This document shows positions 8,812 through 17,249 of a stretch of DNA of 58,139 nt, piece after piece. The position numbers were made by a program, and so were the translations under genes. This stretch comes from Planctomycetota bacterium (GTDB lineage Bacteria > Planctomycetota > Phycisphaerae > WQYP01): assembly GCA_021818445.1 (NCBI GenBank), contig JAKAEB010000020.1, positions 1 to 58,139 of the forward strand. Direction: 5' to 3'. The stretch's first letter is position 1; the number at the start of each line of letters is the position of its first letter. The notes under the pieces are model-generated. The model was not told the origin of the DNA, ran no database searches, and saw nothing but the letters and a program-made list of their open reading frames with translations.

Positions 8812-8840
8812 TATTTATCCGCAGAACGCCTGCGTGTCAA
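8812..8840 (-). promoter_or_regulatory. Promoter of the small lipoprotein gene
   Basis: On the minus strand a perfect -35 box TTGACA (8835-8840) is followed 17 nt later by TAAATA (8812-8817). The -10 fit is modest. One copy of an 11-bp direct repeat (AACGCCTGCGT on the plus strand, 8825-8835) fills the spacer and a second (8801-8811) sits just past the -10 box, which suggests repressor or activator sites. A TATACT lies closer to the start (8779-8784) and is an alternative -10 box. Confidence 0.45.
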
Positions 8841-8866
8841 ATGCATCGCGGCAACTTGACAACAGC

Positions 8867-8881
8867 GTTTATCGGATAAAC
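8867..8881. repeat. 15-bp palindrome GTTTATC-G-GATAAAC
   Basis: A perfect inverted repeat with 7-bp arms around a central G. It lies about 100 nt upstream of the small lipoprotein gene and about 440 nt upstream of the pseudopilin operon. Its size and symmetry fit a dimeric regulator's operator, but nothing identifies the regulator. Confidence 0.35.
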
Positions 8882-9323
8882 CGCTCACGGTACATTATAT
8901 AAATGCTTATCTTATCGGGCTATTGGCGCGGTACGCCCGATGTTCTACCCGCGATTAAAAGGTACCAGCCCTGCCGCGACATGCGGGGCGATTCTCCTCG
9001 CTGCCTTATTTATGGATTGATTGCGTGCGAAGTTCGGTTGGGCGATTGCCAAGACGGCGGTGGACTGCAAGAGGCCAGATGCGTAGCGCATTTTTCGGAC
9101 ACTACGTTATGGGCTGGATGCCAATTCCCATAAAAACGCCGTCTCCAACACGCTTCATCATTTGTTGTCATTTCGGCCGTTGGTAAGCAACTTCAACTTT
9201 AATGGCTCAATTCAATCACGACCGATATTTGCCTGCGTATGGGGCGTCCAGCTTTGATCAGCGGCGCAGGGGAAATGCCCGGTAACCGATGGCCGGAAAA
9301 ATCGCACCTTGGAGACTTCTACA

Positions 9324-10046
9324 ATGGTCAGGCGATGCAGGCAAAAATTAATCCAGTCCGCGCCGGCGGCCAAAGCGTTCACCCTGACCGAATTGCTGGT
9401 GGTCATTGCCATTCTTGTGATCGCATCGCTCATATCCATTCCCAGTTTGGCAACACTGTTTGAAAACAACAATCTGGTGCAGGCTGAAAATGAGATTTCC
9501 GCCACGATGGCCCGGGCACGGGCGTTGGCGATAGAACGACACACCAGCGTGGCGGTCATTTTTTTTGAAGAACCGGGGAACGACTCACAATCAGCCATCG
9601 CTATCGAGACCGCTTCCCCCGGGCAGCCGGGCGGGGTTAGCTCAACGATGAATTTTGTCGCCGACCCCGGCGTGCCGATCAGTTACCTGCCGAAGGGCAC
9701 CTATGTGGCCGCGATTGTGGGCGGGTCAAACGACAACGGGTTTGCCATGCCACCGGGTACTTCAGCTAATGTGAATAATCCTCTGCGTGCGGTTGTGTTC
9801 GATTCTTCTGGACAAGTTGAAATACTCAATTCAATGATCGCCGCCGCTCCGGAATCGCTGACCGCTTATTCCAGCTTCTGGGACGCTTCGACGGCATATG
9901 GCCCGAGTTCTCCCGCACTGGCGGTTTTTCAACCCGGAGGATGGCCGGCCAGCGTGACATCGAATACTTCCAGCGAGGCGACGTATGTTGCCTCTCATTC
10001 AGATATTCTGATGATTAGCACTTACACCGGGCAAATTATTAAGTAA
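9324..10046 (+). CDS. GspH-like pseudopilin
   Basis: A 240-residue type IV pilin-like protein. The N-terminus has the class III signal AKAFTLTELLVVIAI: a short basic leader, cleavage before Phe+1, Glu+5 and a long hydrophobic helix. Position -1 is Ala rather than the usual Gly. The helix leads into ENEISATMARARALAIERHT, a segment typical of GspH/FimT-like proteins. It would be processed by a prepilin peptidase and sit in the inner membrane or in a pseudopilus. The ATG at 9324 has GGAG 9 nt before it, so I prefer it to the TTG at 9309. It is the first of four pseudopilin-like genes; no secretin, ATPase or peptidase gene is in the window. Confidence 0.85.
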   Translation: MVRRCRQKLIQSAPAAKAFTLTELLVVIAILVIASLISIPSLATLFENNNLVQAENEISATMARARALAIERHTSVAVIFFEEPGNDSQSAIAIETASPGQPGGVSSTMNFVADPGVPISYLPKGTYVAAIVGGSNDNGFAMPPGTSANVNNPLRAVVFDSSGQVEILNSMIAAAPESLTAYSSFWDASTAYGPSSPALAVFQPGGWPASVTSNTSSEATYVASHSDILMISTYTGQIIK

Positions 10047-10069
10047 TTACTGTACAAGTGAGTTGAATT

Positions 10070-10870
10070 ATGCCTGCCATACCATTGCCTGAACGAATTA
10101 ACCCATTTAGCCGGCCGGGCTGTCAGGGGCACAGGCGGTTTAACCGCAGACCGGGATTCAGCCTGATTGAGATGCTGGTATCCATCTTTATTCTCGGCAC
10201 GGGGATGCTGATGGTGGCTGGCGTATTTCCAGTTGCCATCAAATGGACCAACCAGGACACGCAGCGCACCGTGGCGCAGGTGGTGGCCGGTAACGCGCTG
10301 GGTATGATTGAAAGCCAGTATGCGGGCACCAATCCGCCGCAGGTGATCGGCCCGATCCCTTATGCCTACGGGACGGATCATCCCTACACCGTGCAGGGGC
10401 TGGCGAGTATCGCGGGTAATTCAAGTTATTACTGGTGCGCATACCTGACACCGATTTTAAGTCCCACCGGCGGGTCAGCCACCGACGCGACAACCTTTCG
10501 CGTTTCTATCTTTGTATTTAACAGCCCTGATCCGAGCGCAAAATACCCGACATCCGCCACTGGCGGCGGGGAACCACTCACCACCGACGGAAACCCCAGC
10601 TACCCCCAGTTGTTTTACGGCCCGTTTAAATCTGTCACGGCTGTCGGAGGCGATAGCACCATGGCGATGCCGATTGGGGCACTGGGGGAAGATATGACGA
10701 CGGGCTCGACATTCAGGGTAATTGTAGACCCTGCATCCCATGCCATAAGCATGAGCGGGCTATTGCCGGGCACGACCACGCCCAATGACTATGTGATCTA
10801 CGCACCGCCGGCCAACGGGCAGGCCGTATCCTCATTGGTCTATATTTATGAAACGACGGTGAATCTATGA
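10070..10870 (+). CDS. PilV/GspI-like pseudopilin
   Basis: A 266-residue protein with a class III signal peptide unusually far from the start: about 30 residues precede RPGFSLIEMLVSIFILGTG. Here Gly -1, Phe +1 and Glu +5 are all canonical. The hydrophobic segment is followed by MLMVAGVFPVAIKWT, in the style of PilV/GspI minor pilins. The C-terminal domain is beta-rich and rich in Gly, Ser and Pro, and is not recognisable. It begins 23 nt after the first pseudopilin and its stop codon overlaps the next start (ATGA), so the genes are translationally coupled. The exact minor-pilin class is uncertain. Confidence 0.8.
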   Translation: MPAIPLPERINPFSRPGCQGHRRFNRRPGFSLIEMLVSIFILGTGMLMVAGVFPVAIKWTNQDTQRTVAQVVAGNALGMIESQYAGTNPPQVIGPIPYAYGTDHPYTVQGLASIAGNSSYYWCAYLTPILSPTGGSATDATTFRVSIFVFNSPDPSAKYPTSATGGGEPLTTDGNPSYPQLFYGPFKSVTAVGGDSTMAMPIGALGEDMTTGSTFRVIVDPASHAISMSGLLPGTTTPNDYVIYAPPANGQAVSSLVYIYETTVNL

Positions 10871-12531
10871 CATATTCGCGACTTGAGAGCTCAGGCCGCC
10901 AGCCTGCGGGGCATCCGATGGCATATGTTCGCAGCCGATCCGCCCGATTTACCTGTGGCATTGTCGCGGCAGGTCAAAAGGCTTTTACCTTGGTGGAAAT
11001 GCTTGTAGCGCTGGTGATCCTGGTCATTATGATGGGAGCGGTTGGAGAAGTTTTTCACCTTGCCGGTTCGACGGTGCGGCTGGGGCAGGCCACATTAAGC
11101 ACCATGGGATCTGTCCGGGTAGTTGAGTCGCAGATTGCCCACGATTTTCGACATTTTGATACCAATGAATTCTTAGTTATTCGCCAGCGGTATTACGCGC
11201 CCCAATGGATGCCGAATGTGGAATACACGCCCGGCGATGAGGTGCTTTACAACGACAATTTTTACCTGTGCATTCACGCGGGCATGACACCGGCGGCGGC
11301 CGCCTCGACGTCGTCGACAACCAGTGGCCCAGGTGGAGGCCCGGGTGGTGGTGGTCCGGGTGGTGGTGGTCCGGGTGGTGGTGGCCCGGGTGGTGGAGGG
11401 AGCGGCGGATCGGGTACGTCAAGCAGTGGTGAAAACCCATCAAACTTGCCCCTGATGTGGCGCGAACTTTATATCCCTCCCATGGCCGCAACCGGCGGTC
11501 CGACCGGCGGTCCCGGCGGATCGGTGGGATCGTCTTCGGGCTGGACGGCGACGCAATATCCGGTCTGGCGTATTGACCAGCTTACCTTTGTTTCCGATGG
11601 TCACTTCCAGGGCAAAACGGGCAGTTTCGTGGGATCCGGAACCAGTGCCACACGCAGCATGACGGATTATCTTACCGCCGATAAGGCCCAAATCTGGTAC
11701 GGGCAGTTGACGGCATCCTACGGTCCTTCAGCCGCCAACAACAATGACCCTAACCTGCCCTACTGGCCCGAAAACAGTTGGAACCCTACGCCCATGGCAT
11801 CGGGCAATCCTGCCGCGGTGCCGTCGGGCGATACCGCCGGTCAATATTTTTTTGGTCGTGAATGTATTTTGATGATTCCGCAGGGCAGCCCAACCTGGGG
11901 TGCCGGTGTCTACAGCAGTCTTAATGGCAGCCACGCCTATTGGACGGCTCCCGATGGCGAAACATTTGATCAGACATCTTCGGGCATCGATGCCGCCTAC
12001 GACGTTGGTTTGGGCGGTGGCGGCCCCGGTGGCGGCCCGGGAGGTGGGCCGGGCGGCGGCGGAGGCAGCACGTCCTCGGTGCAGCAGAGCCTCGCGGGAT
12101 ATCTGGCCAGTCTTTATGACAATCAGGGCAACATCAATGTTCCCATTGCAGACCCACTGTGCAATCGTTACGGCACAGTGGCCACGCCCTACGATTCCAC
12201 CCATGGCGTGTTAAATGGCTGCGAGCGCATGGCACCCATCATGCTGCGCGGTGTTCCGAGTTTTTCCGTCGATTGGACGGATGGTTCTACCGTACCGGGC
12301 AGCAACCCGGCGCAGCTTGAATGGTGGGGGCTGGACAACAGCAGCCTCCCTGCCAGTTATTCAGAAGATTTACTGCCGGGTGATGACGCCTGCCCTGAAA
12401 CGTGGGTGTTTTATAAACAAAATCGGGCGGATTGGCCCAAGGCTTTGAAAATCACTTACCTTGTTACGGATCGAAACAATCACGAACAGGGCGGGCATTT
12501 TGTTACCCAGATTATTTATCTGCCTCACTGA
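10867..12531 (+). CDS. GspJ/PilW-like pseudopilin with Gly-Gly-Pro tracts
   Basis: A 554-residue protein, much longer than a typical GspJ (about 200 residues). The class III signal is QKAFTLVEMLVALVILV, with Ala at -1 and Glu at +5, preceded by a leader of about 37 residues. The segment STMGSVRVVESQIAHDFRHF fits GspJ/PilW. Two tracts of Gly-Gly-Pro type repeats interrupt the exported part, encoded at about 11325-11412 and 12010-12072. They look like flexible linkers between beta-rich modules, and the DNA there is repetitive and prone to slippage. The start overlaps the previous gene by 4 nt. Confidence 0.78.
   Translation: MTYSRLESSGRQPAGHPMAYVRSRSARFTCGIVAAGQKAFTLVEMLVALVILVIMMGAVGEVFHLAGSTVRLGQATLSTMGSVRVVESQIAHDFRHFDTNEFLVIRQRYYAPQWMPNVEYTPGDEVLYNDNFYLCIHAGMTPAAAASTSSTTSGPGGGPGGGGPGGGGPGGGGPGGGGSGGSGTSSSGENPSNLPLMWRELYIPPMAATGGPTGGPGGSVGSSSGWTATQYPVWRIDQLTFVSDGHFQGKTGSFVGSGTSATRSMTDYLTADKAQIWYGQLTASYGPSAANNNDPNLPYWPENSWNPTPMASGNPAAVPSGDTAGQYFFGRECILMIPQGSPTWGAGVYSSLNGSHAYWTAPDGETFDQTSSGIDAAYDVGLGGGGPGGGPGGGPGGGGGSTSSVQQSLAGYLASLYDNQGNINVPIADPLCNRYGTVATPYDSTHGVLNGCERMAPIMLRGVPSFSVDWTDGSTVPGSNPAQLEWWGLDNSSLPASYSEDLLPGDDACPETWVFYKQNRADWPKALKITYLVTDRNNHEQGGHFVTQIIYLPH
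11325..11412 (+). repeat. Gly-Gly-Pro coding repeat, tract 1
   Basis: A run of imperfect 9-15 nt units, of the type GGTGGTGGTCCG, encodes GGP/GGGGP repeats. It is in frame within the GspJ-like gene. Similar tracts occur at 12010-12072 and 14650-14762. Confidence 0.8.
12010..12072 (+). repeat. Gly-Gly-Pro coding repeat, tract 2
   Basis: A shorter run of GGC/GGT-rich units encoding GGGP repeats, near residues 382-400 of the GspJ-like protein, followed by a Ser-Thr-Ser-Ser stretch. Confidence 0.75.
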
Positions 12532-12551
12532 ATGAACTTTGGAGCACAGCA

Positions 12552-15500
12552 ATGAAACGCCAAGCCATGCCTGTCACCGTCGCCACTTCGGCCGCGTCCC
12601 ATCGCGGACGGATGAAACCTGCCGGCGCGTCTGCAATATCAGGCAAAATGCAGGCCCGGCGTGGCATTGTGCTTATTGTGGTGGTTGCATTGCTGGCGAT
12701 GCTGGCTCTGATGGGTACTATTTTTATATTGTCGGCGGCGACTGATAAGCAGGTCGTCTACGCATCAAATACCTCCACCGGCTTGAATCTGGCGCAATCG
12801 GGCGTGCTGAGCACACTGACCGGTGCCATGCTCAATGAAACGCTGGACGACAACGGCCACACTTTGGCGATCGGCATTTATGATCCATCCAACGGTGTCT
12901 ACACGCCCGACTCGCATATTGCCCGCCTCTGGGATTGTCCGCGCGCGGGCAGCGTTACTGCCTGCACCCCCACCGCCCCCCAACCGTTCTACCAGACAAT
13001 GACCGGCGGATCGCAATTGGTCAATACGCAGCCGTGGCTTACCAATATCGCCCCGTGGGAACCTTACACAGCTTATCTGCCCGGCACGACGGTGCTGCAA
13101 GTTAATTTATCCACGGTACCGGCTACGCAAAATGTTTACGTTTGCGTCACGGCGCATCAGTCCGGTGCGACATTCAGCGGTTCAAGCTCGAATTGGACGC
13201 AGCTTAATCTGTCAGCATCCCATCAACCGCTGATAAGTGAACTGGGACCCTATCTGTATGATCCCAACGACGGGTTGTATGACATCAGCTATCAGTCGTC
13301 GGCGCAAAGCGCCGCACCCGATGGCGTTGCCGAGGTGAATGTGCCGAATGCGTCGGTGACGATTCCATCCGTTGATACGTCCGTCCCAGGACTACCCTAT
13401 CCCTTTGGAACCCGCGATTCAATGTGGAACCTTATGCCGCTGCGTGCCCCCAATGGAGCCCGATACCGGTTTGCCGTCCGCGTGGTAGATACCTCGGCGC
13501 GGCTGAATCTTAATACAGGGTGGATTCCATCTGCCGACAGCGCTGGCACCATCGATCCGGCCGGCATCTTTGGCGAGTACCCCACCTCATGCCCGATTCT
13601 TAACGCGCCGGGGGTCAGTTATTCCAGTTCGGACAATCCGTCATATCTGCAGAATGGCACGTCCACCACCATTGGGCGTGGCGGCACATTGGTGACCGGC
13701 AGCAACTATGATCCGCTCAACTGGCAGGATGAAGTCATCGACGATTATGAGCAGGAAGGGGCCGGCAATGGTGGCAATGGCGGTACAGCCGCCGATCTGT
13801 TTAACGTCAATTCAACGGCCGATCTGCTGACCCAAGGTGGCGGGGTTTACGGAACGCCTTACTACACCCGTCCCATTATGCTGGCCACGAACACGCTGGG
13901 CTATACCACCCAATCCACCTACCCCTATTACATTGCGCAGCCGTGGCGGAACATGTATACCACCATCAGCTACACGCGTGATGTGGCACCGCTGAATTTA
14001 TCTTCCAGCAGTTCCGTCCCGCCCACCCGGCTCAATTTGAATGAGTCGATCAGCAGTTCAAACTTCAGCACATTTTCACAGCAAATTTATAATACGCTTA
14101 TCGCGTGTGGCTACAGACCCGCGCACGCGTGTGCCTGGCTGGTTGATTACATGACTTATCGTCTAGATTCTACCGGCTACAGCGGTTCGCCGGCCTTTCT
14201 GTCATCTTCCGGTGCGCTGACGGTCCCGACGTCGGCGGGCACCCTTTCAGCCTCGCTTACCGTGAATACAGGCGGGCAGGGCTACGCAGGAAACACCGCT
14301 CAACCCTTTATAAACGAGGTTGATGTAAAGTTAGGCTGGAAAAGCGGCTCGGTTATTGCAGCCGACTGGGCGGTTGAACTGGCAAATCCATTTCCCGGCG
14401 GCACCGCCCTGCCGCTATCTGATTACGACCTGAAAATTATTCCGAAGTCCGGCTCGACTATTACCATCAGCCTGAGTGGCGAGACGCTGTATGGCTATCA
14501 ATCCGGGACGAACAAGTATCTCGGCGTGGTGTGCTATTCCGGTGGGTCGTATAAGAGTGCAGCGTCCAGCGCCGGCGACGGATTTATTTTGACCAACTCA
14601 TCGACCCTTTCGCCGGGACCGATTACCGTGGAGTTAGTCCGTAACAACGTTGGTGGAGGCAGCAGTTCGGGCGGCGGAGGTGGGCCAGGCGGTGGGCCGG
14701 GCGGTGGGCCGGGCGGTGGGCCGGGTGGTGGTGGAGGGGGTTCGGGCGGCGGTGGTGGCTCATCGACCTCCATCATCGTAGATTCCATGACGGTCGCCGT
14801 ACCGACCAGCATCCCCGGCAGTGCCACCTACGCCTATGCCGACGTTTCCCGCAACAACACCGGTATCGCCGGTGTGTGGGGTTGCGATTCGGCCGCGCAA
14901 ACCGCGCTGCCATCAACCCTGCCCACGACCGATCCGGGCACGATAGGCAAAACCAATAATGTCAGTGCCCCCGGTAACCCCGGCGTGCCACTTTATGATC
15001 GGTTCTACAGTGGTTCAGTCGCGGCGAATGGATCGCAATCCATAGACTCCAATGATGACTTTGTTAATATAAATGACGTCAATAGCTGTGCACGCGAATG
15101 CACTACCACCAGCTTACCGTTATCGCAGCAGGTGGCTCTTAACACCCCCAGTGCGGGGACATATTTCAATCAGGGAATGGTGTATCCGATTGATGCCGCC
15201 GCACTTTCGATGCCCGTCCTCTCTGATGTGTCGGGAACCAGCATCTCATATGAAACGTATCAGGCAGCTTTGTACTTTGATTTTGCGTACGATCCGCGGG
15301 CAGCCAGCACAGCGGCCGACGAAAATTTCACCGATCCAGCCGTGACCGCCGGCGGCGGTGTTGCCGGTGACATCCCGCCGACGATACTGTCCATGACGAC
15401 GCTGGCCGACCGCACATTCAACACCACCGACGCCATCGCCCTGCCCAACGGAGCTGCCGACCTGGTGCGCATGCCGGGCAAGGTTAATGTGAATACTGCC

Positions 15501-16124
15501 GATCAGGATGTGCTTTATACCGCGCTAAGTGAAGATGCGGCCGCAGGTGAGATAAATGCTCCGGCGGGTTTTGCGGGTGGTACATTTAACCCAATCTGGC
15601 AGATGGTGGCCGACACCATGGCATACCGCAACCGTATGGCAGCCGGAGAGGCGATTGAGACCGGTGGCATGTCAACCAAAGTTCCGGCAAGCTGGTATAC
15701 ATCGACCAGTGGCCGTTATGGATCGACCGCAGGTTTTCATTCCCTCGGGGATATGCTGCTGGCCTTTATTCCTTCGGAAAATCTCGCCAGCATGACGTCA
15801 TTGCAGCAGCGCGATGCGGCCTGGGCTGATGCGGCGGGCTTTCTGACAGTTCGCAGCGACAGCTTTGCGGTGTATGGCTACGTGCAGGCGTTGCGGCTTA
15901 ATCCGCAGTGGACGCAGATTGCCAGTTATCAACCCACCGACTGGTACAACGCCAATCGGGGCATACCTGTGGGTGATGCGGGATCAATCAGCACGGACCC
16001 CACGCAAAATGCGGAATTTATCCTGGAAGGATCGCGACGGTTCATTGCAGTTATTGACCGGTCATTCTGTAATAACGGGGCCGCATACGTGCCACAAATT
16101 GTGGCGATAAAATCATTGCGATAG
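12552..16124 (+). CDS. Very large GspK-like pseudopilin
   Basis: A 1190-residue protein whose N-terminus matches GspK: a basic leader, RRGIVLIVVVALLAML, no Glu at +5 (normal for GspK), then a helix continuing into the exported part. Segments such as MPGKVNVNTADQDVLYTAL match the GspK saposin-like region. GspK of model type II systems has about 330 residues, so this one is over three times longer. The extra length is Ser/Gly-rich beta-type sequence and includes a Gly-Gly-Pro tract at 14650-14762. I chose the ATG at 12552, which has GGAG 7 nt before it, over an upstream frame extension. It is the last of the four pseudopilin-like genes. In known systems GspK caps the pseudopilus tip. Confidence 0.78.
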   Translation: MKRQAMPVTVATSAASHRGRMKPAGASAISGKMQARRGIVLIVVVALLAMLALMGTIFILSAATDKQVVYASNTSTGLNLAQSGVLSTLTGAMLNETLDDNGHTLAIGIYDPSNGVYTPDSHIARLWDCPRAGSVTACTPTAPQPFYQTMTGGSQLVNTQPWLTNIAPWEPYTAYLPGTTVLQVNLSTVPATQNVYVCVTAHQSGATFSGSSSNWTQLNLSASHQPLISELGPYLYDPNDGLYDISYQSSAQSAAPDGVAEVNVPNASVTIPSVDTSVPGLPYPFGTRDSMWNLMPLRAPNGARYRFAVRVVDTSARLNLNTGWIPSADSAGTIDPAGIFGEYPTSCPILNAPGVSYSSSDNPSYLQNGTSTTIGRGGTLVTGSNYDPLNWQDEVIDDYEQEGAGNGGNGGTAADLFNVNSTADLLTQGGGVYGTPYYTRPIMLATNTLGYTTQSTYPYYIAQPWRNMYTTISYTRDVAPLNLSSSSSVPPTRLNLNESISSSNFSTFSQQIYNTLIACGYRPAHACAWLVDYMTYRLDSTGYSGSPAFLSSSGALTVPTSAGTLSASLTVNTGGQGYAGNTAQPFINEVDVKLGWKSGSVIAADWAVELANPFPGGTALPLSDYDLKIIPKSGSTITISLSGETLYGYQSGTNKYLGVVCYSGGSYKSAASSAGDGFILTNSSTLSPGPITVELVRNNVGGGSSSGGGGGPGGGPGGGPGGGPGGGGGGSGGGGGSSTSIIVDSMTVAVPTSIPGSATYAYADVSRNNTGIAGVWGCDSAAQTALPSTLPTTDPGTIGKTNNVSAPGNPGVPLYDRFYSGSVAANGSQSIDSNDDFVNINDVNSCARECTTTSLPLSQQVALNTPSAGTYFNQGMVYPIDAAALSMPVLSDVSGTSISYETYQAALYFDFAYDPRAASTAADENFTDPAVTAGGGVAGDIPPTILSMTTLADRTFNTTDAIALPNGAADLVRMPGKVNVNTADQDVLYTALSEDAAAGEINAPAGFAGGTFNPIWQMVADTMAYRNRMAAGEAIETGGMSTKVPASWYTSTSGRYGSTAGFHSLGDMLLAFIPSENLASMTSLQQRDAAWADAAGFLTVRSDSFAVYGYVQALRLNPQWTQIASYQPTDWYNANRGIPVGDAGSISTDPTQNAEFILEGSRRFIAVIDRSFCNNGAAYVPQIVAIKSLR
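14650..14762 (+). repeat. Gly-Gly-Pro coding repeat, tract 3
   Basis: Tandem units such as GGCGGTGGGCCG encode GGGP repeats followed by a poly-Gly/Ser stretch, within the GspK-like gene. The composition is nearly the same as tracts 1 and 2 in the neighbouring gene. Confidence 0.8.
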
Positions 16125-16449
16125 CTGCGATCCACCAAAGAGCCTGTTTGGAAACTTTGCCGGGAGCGGCCTGGGGCGGCAAACGGCCGCCTGCTGCGTA
16201 CTCGATCCTGAACACATTCCGGAATCTGCTTCGGATATGCGTTGTCGCATCCATCCATTTTCTGCCCCAATCCACCCGCATCGGACTTTTCAAAGAGGCT
16301 CTAATCGGCCAAGTACGGGCTTCGGGCAGTGGCTTGGAAGGCCGGCGACTGCGGATTGAGTTAAAGAAGTGAGGCAAAATTTTCCGCTTCCGATTATCCT
16401 TTATGGACTGTCGTGTTTTGGTTCACGCAGGCTATGGAGTTGTACAGAA
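16125..16449. other. Gene-free gap after the pseudopilin operon
   Basis: No gene is supported; a plus-strand frame at 16148-16372 starts with TTG and has no recognisable product. A short GC-rich hairpin, GGCGGC (16175-16180) with GCCGCC (16186-16191), follows the GspK-like stop codon but has no T-run. The promoter of the next gene may lie here, though read-through from the pseudopilin operon is equally possible. Confidence 0.45.
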
Positions 16450-17154
16450 ATGGAAGCGGAAAAGGACGGCCTTTTAGCTGCCGATACACCAACAGTTGCC
16501 ATCGACGTTATTTTGTGGATTCGGCGCTACGGCGTCTACATTCTGCTGGTATTCGCCATGGCTGTACTCGCCATCGAGCTGTACAACTTTTGGCAGGTGA
16601 GCAAGATGCGTAAGGTGCAGCAGGCGTGGGTGGCGTTGCAATCCGCCTCGTCGCCGGGAGCCATTGAAGAATCGGTATTAACCGTTTATCACGTGCCGCG
16701 CGTCACCGCCCAAGCCTACTTAAAAATTGGTCGAATTTATTTATTGCGGCTCACGTTGGGGTCTGGTGTCAACAAGACCCTCGGCCTTAAGGCTACGCGT
16801 GCCCAAGCTCTCGCCGGTGCGAAGAAAGCGTTTGAAAAAGTTATTCACCAATACCCCAGGCCCATGATTAACAAGATAGCGGCCGAATTGGGGTTGGCGC
16901 AGGTATATGAGGATTCTCATCAATGGAAGAAGGCCGCAGCTATTTATCACGCGATCATTCTTTCAAAGTCTAATCCCACAGCCGCAGCGTTTGCTGGATT
17001 GGCAAAATTTCACCTTGACAACTTGCGCCATTGGGCGGAGCCCATCCTGCTTGGACCGGATATTAATTCAGGCGGCACAACGACCGCACCGGCGACGACC
17101 CCACCTGCCATGACCCAGCCGAAAAAAGCTGGCGGCGGAAATACGACCCAGTAG
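16450..17154 (+). CDS. Membrane-anchored TPR-like protein (YfgM-like layout)
   Basis: A 234-residue protein with one N-terminal membrane helix (VYILLVFAMAVLAIELYNFW, about residues 25-44) followed by helical repeats; the pairs KKAFEKVIHQYP and WKKAAAIYHAIIL look like TPR units. The C-terminus is a Thr/Pro/Gly-rich tail. The layout resembles YfgM-type proteins, which assist translocated proteins at the Sec machinery, but that is likeness of layout rather than proven homology. The ATG at 16450 has GGAG about 11 nt upstream; the frame extends upstream to 16369 without support. The next gene follows after about 95 nt on the same strand. Confidence 0.65.
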   Translation: MEAEKDGLLAADTPTVAIDVILWIRRYGVYILLVFAMAVLAIELYNFWQVSKMRKVQQAWVALQSASSPGAIEESVLTVYHVPRVTAQAYLKIGRIYLLRLTLGSGVNKTLGLKATRAQALAGAKKAFEKVIHQYPRPMINKIAAELGLAQVYEDSHQWKKAAAIYHAIILSKSNPTAAAFAGLAKFHLDNLRHWAEPILLGPDINSGGTTTAPATTPPAMTQPKKAGGGNTTQ

Positions 17155-17249
17155 CGATTGGAGTTTGTCTTGCCCTCAGAGGGCAGCGAGCTGTGAGGAG
17201 TCGCTATTGCAGCATTGGCCGGAATTTGCACAGGCCACAGGAGAACGCC

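Larger units (their letters stand above)
8769..9323. other. Gene-free regulatory stretch before the pseudopilin operon
   Basis: I see no convincing gene; the frames at 8903-9133 (plus) and 9212-9598 (minus) lack recognisable products. The stretch contains the promoter of the small lipoprotein (8812-8840) with two copies of AACGCCTGCGT, a 15-bp palindrome at 8867-8881 and, near the right end, the ribosome-binding site of the first pseudopilin gene. The promoter of the pseudopilin operon must lie here but I cannot place it. Confidence 0.5.

Noticed and set aside
8856..8861. Plus-strand TTGACA as a promoter of the pseudopilin operon
   Set aside because: No -10 box at a suitable distance and over 450 nt from the first gene.
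9212..9598. 128-codon minus-strand frame
   Set aside because: It lies across the start of the first pseudopilin, whose signal sequence and ribosome-binding site are clear.
14534..14827. Proline-rich minus-strand frame
   Set aside because: It is the antisense of the Gly-Gly-Pro tract in the GspK-like gene; the poly-Pro is a mirror of GGN codons.
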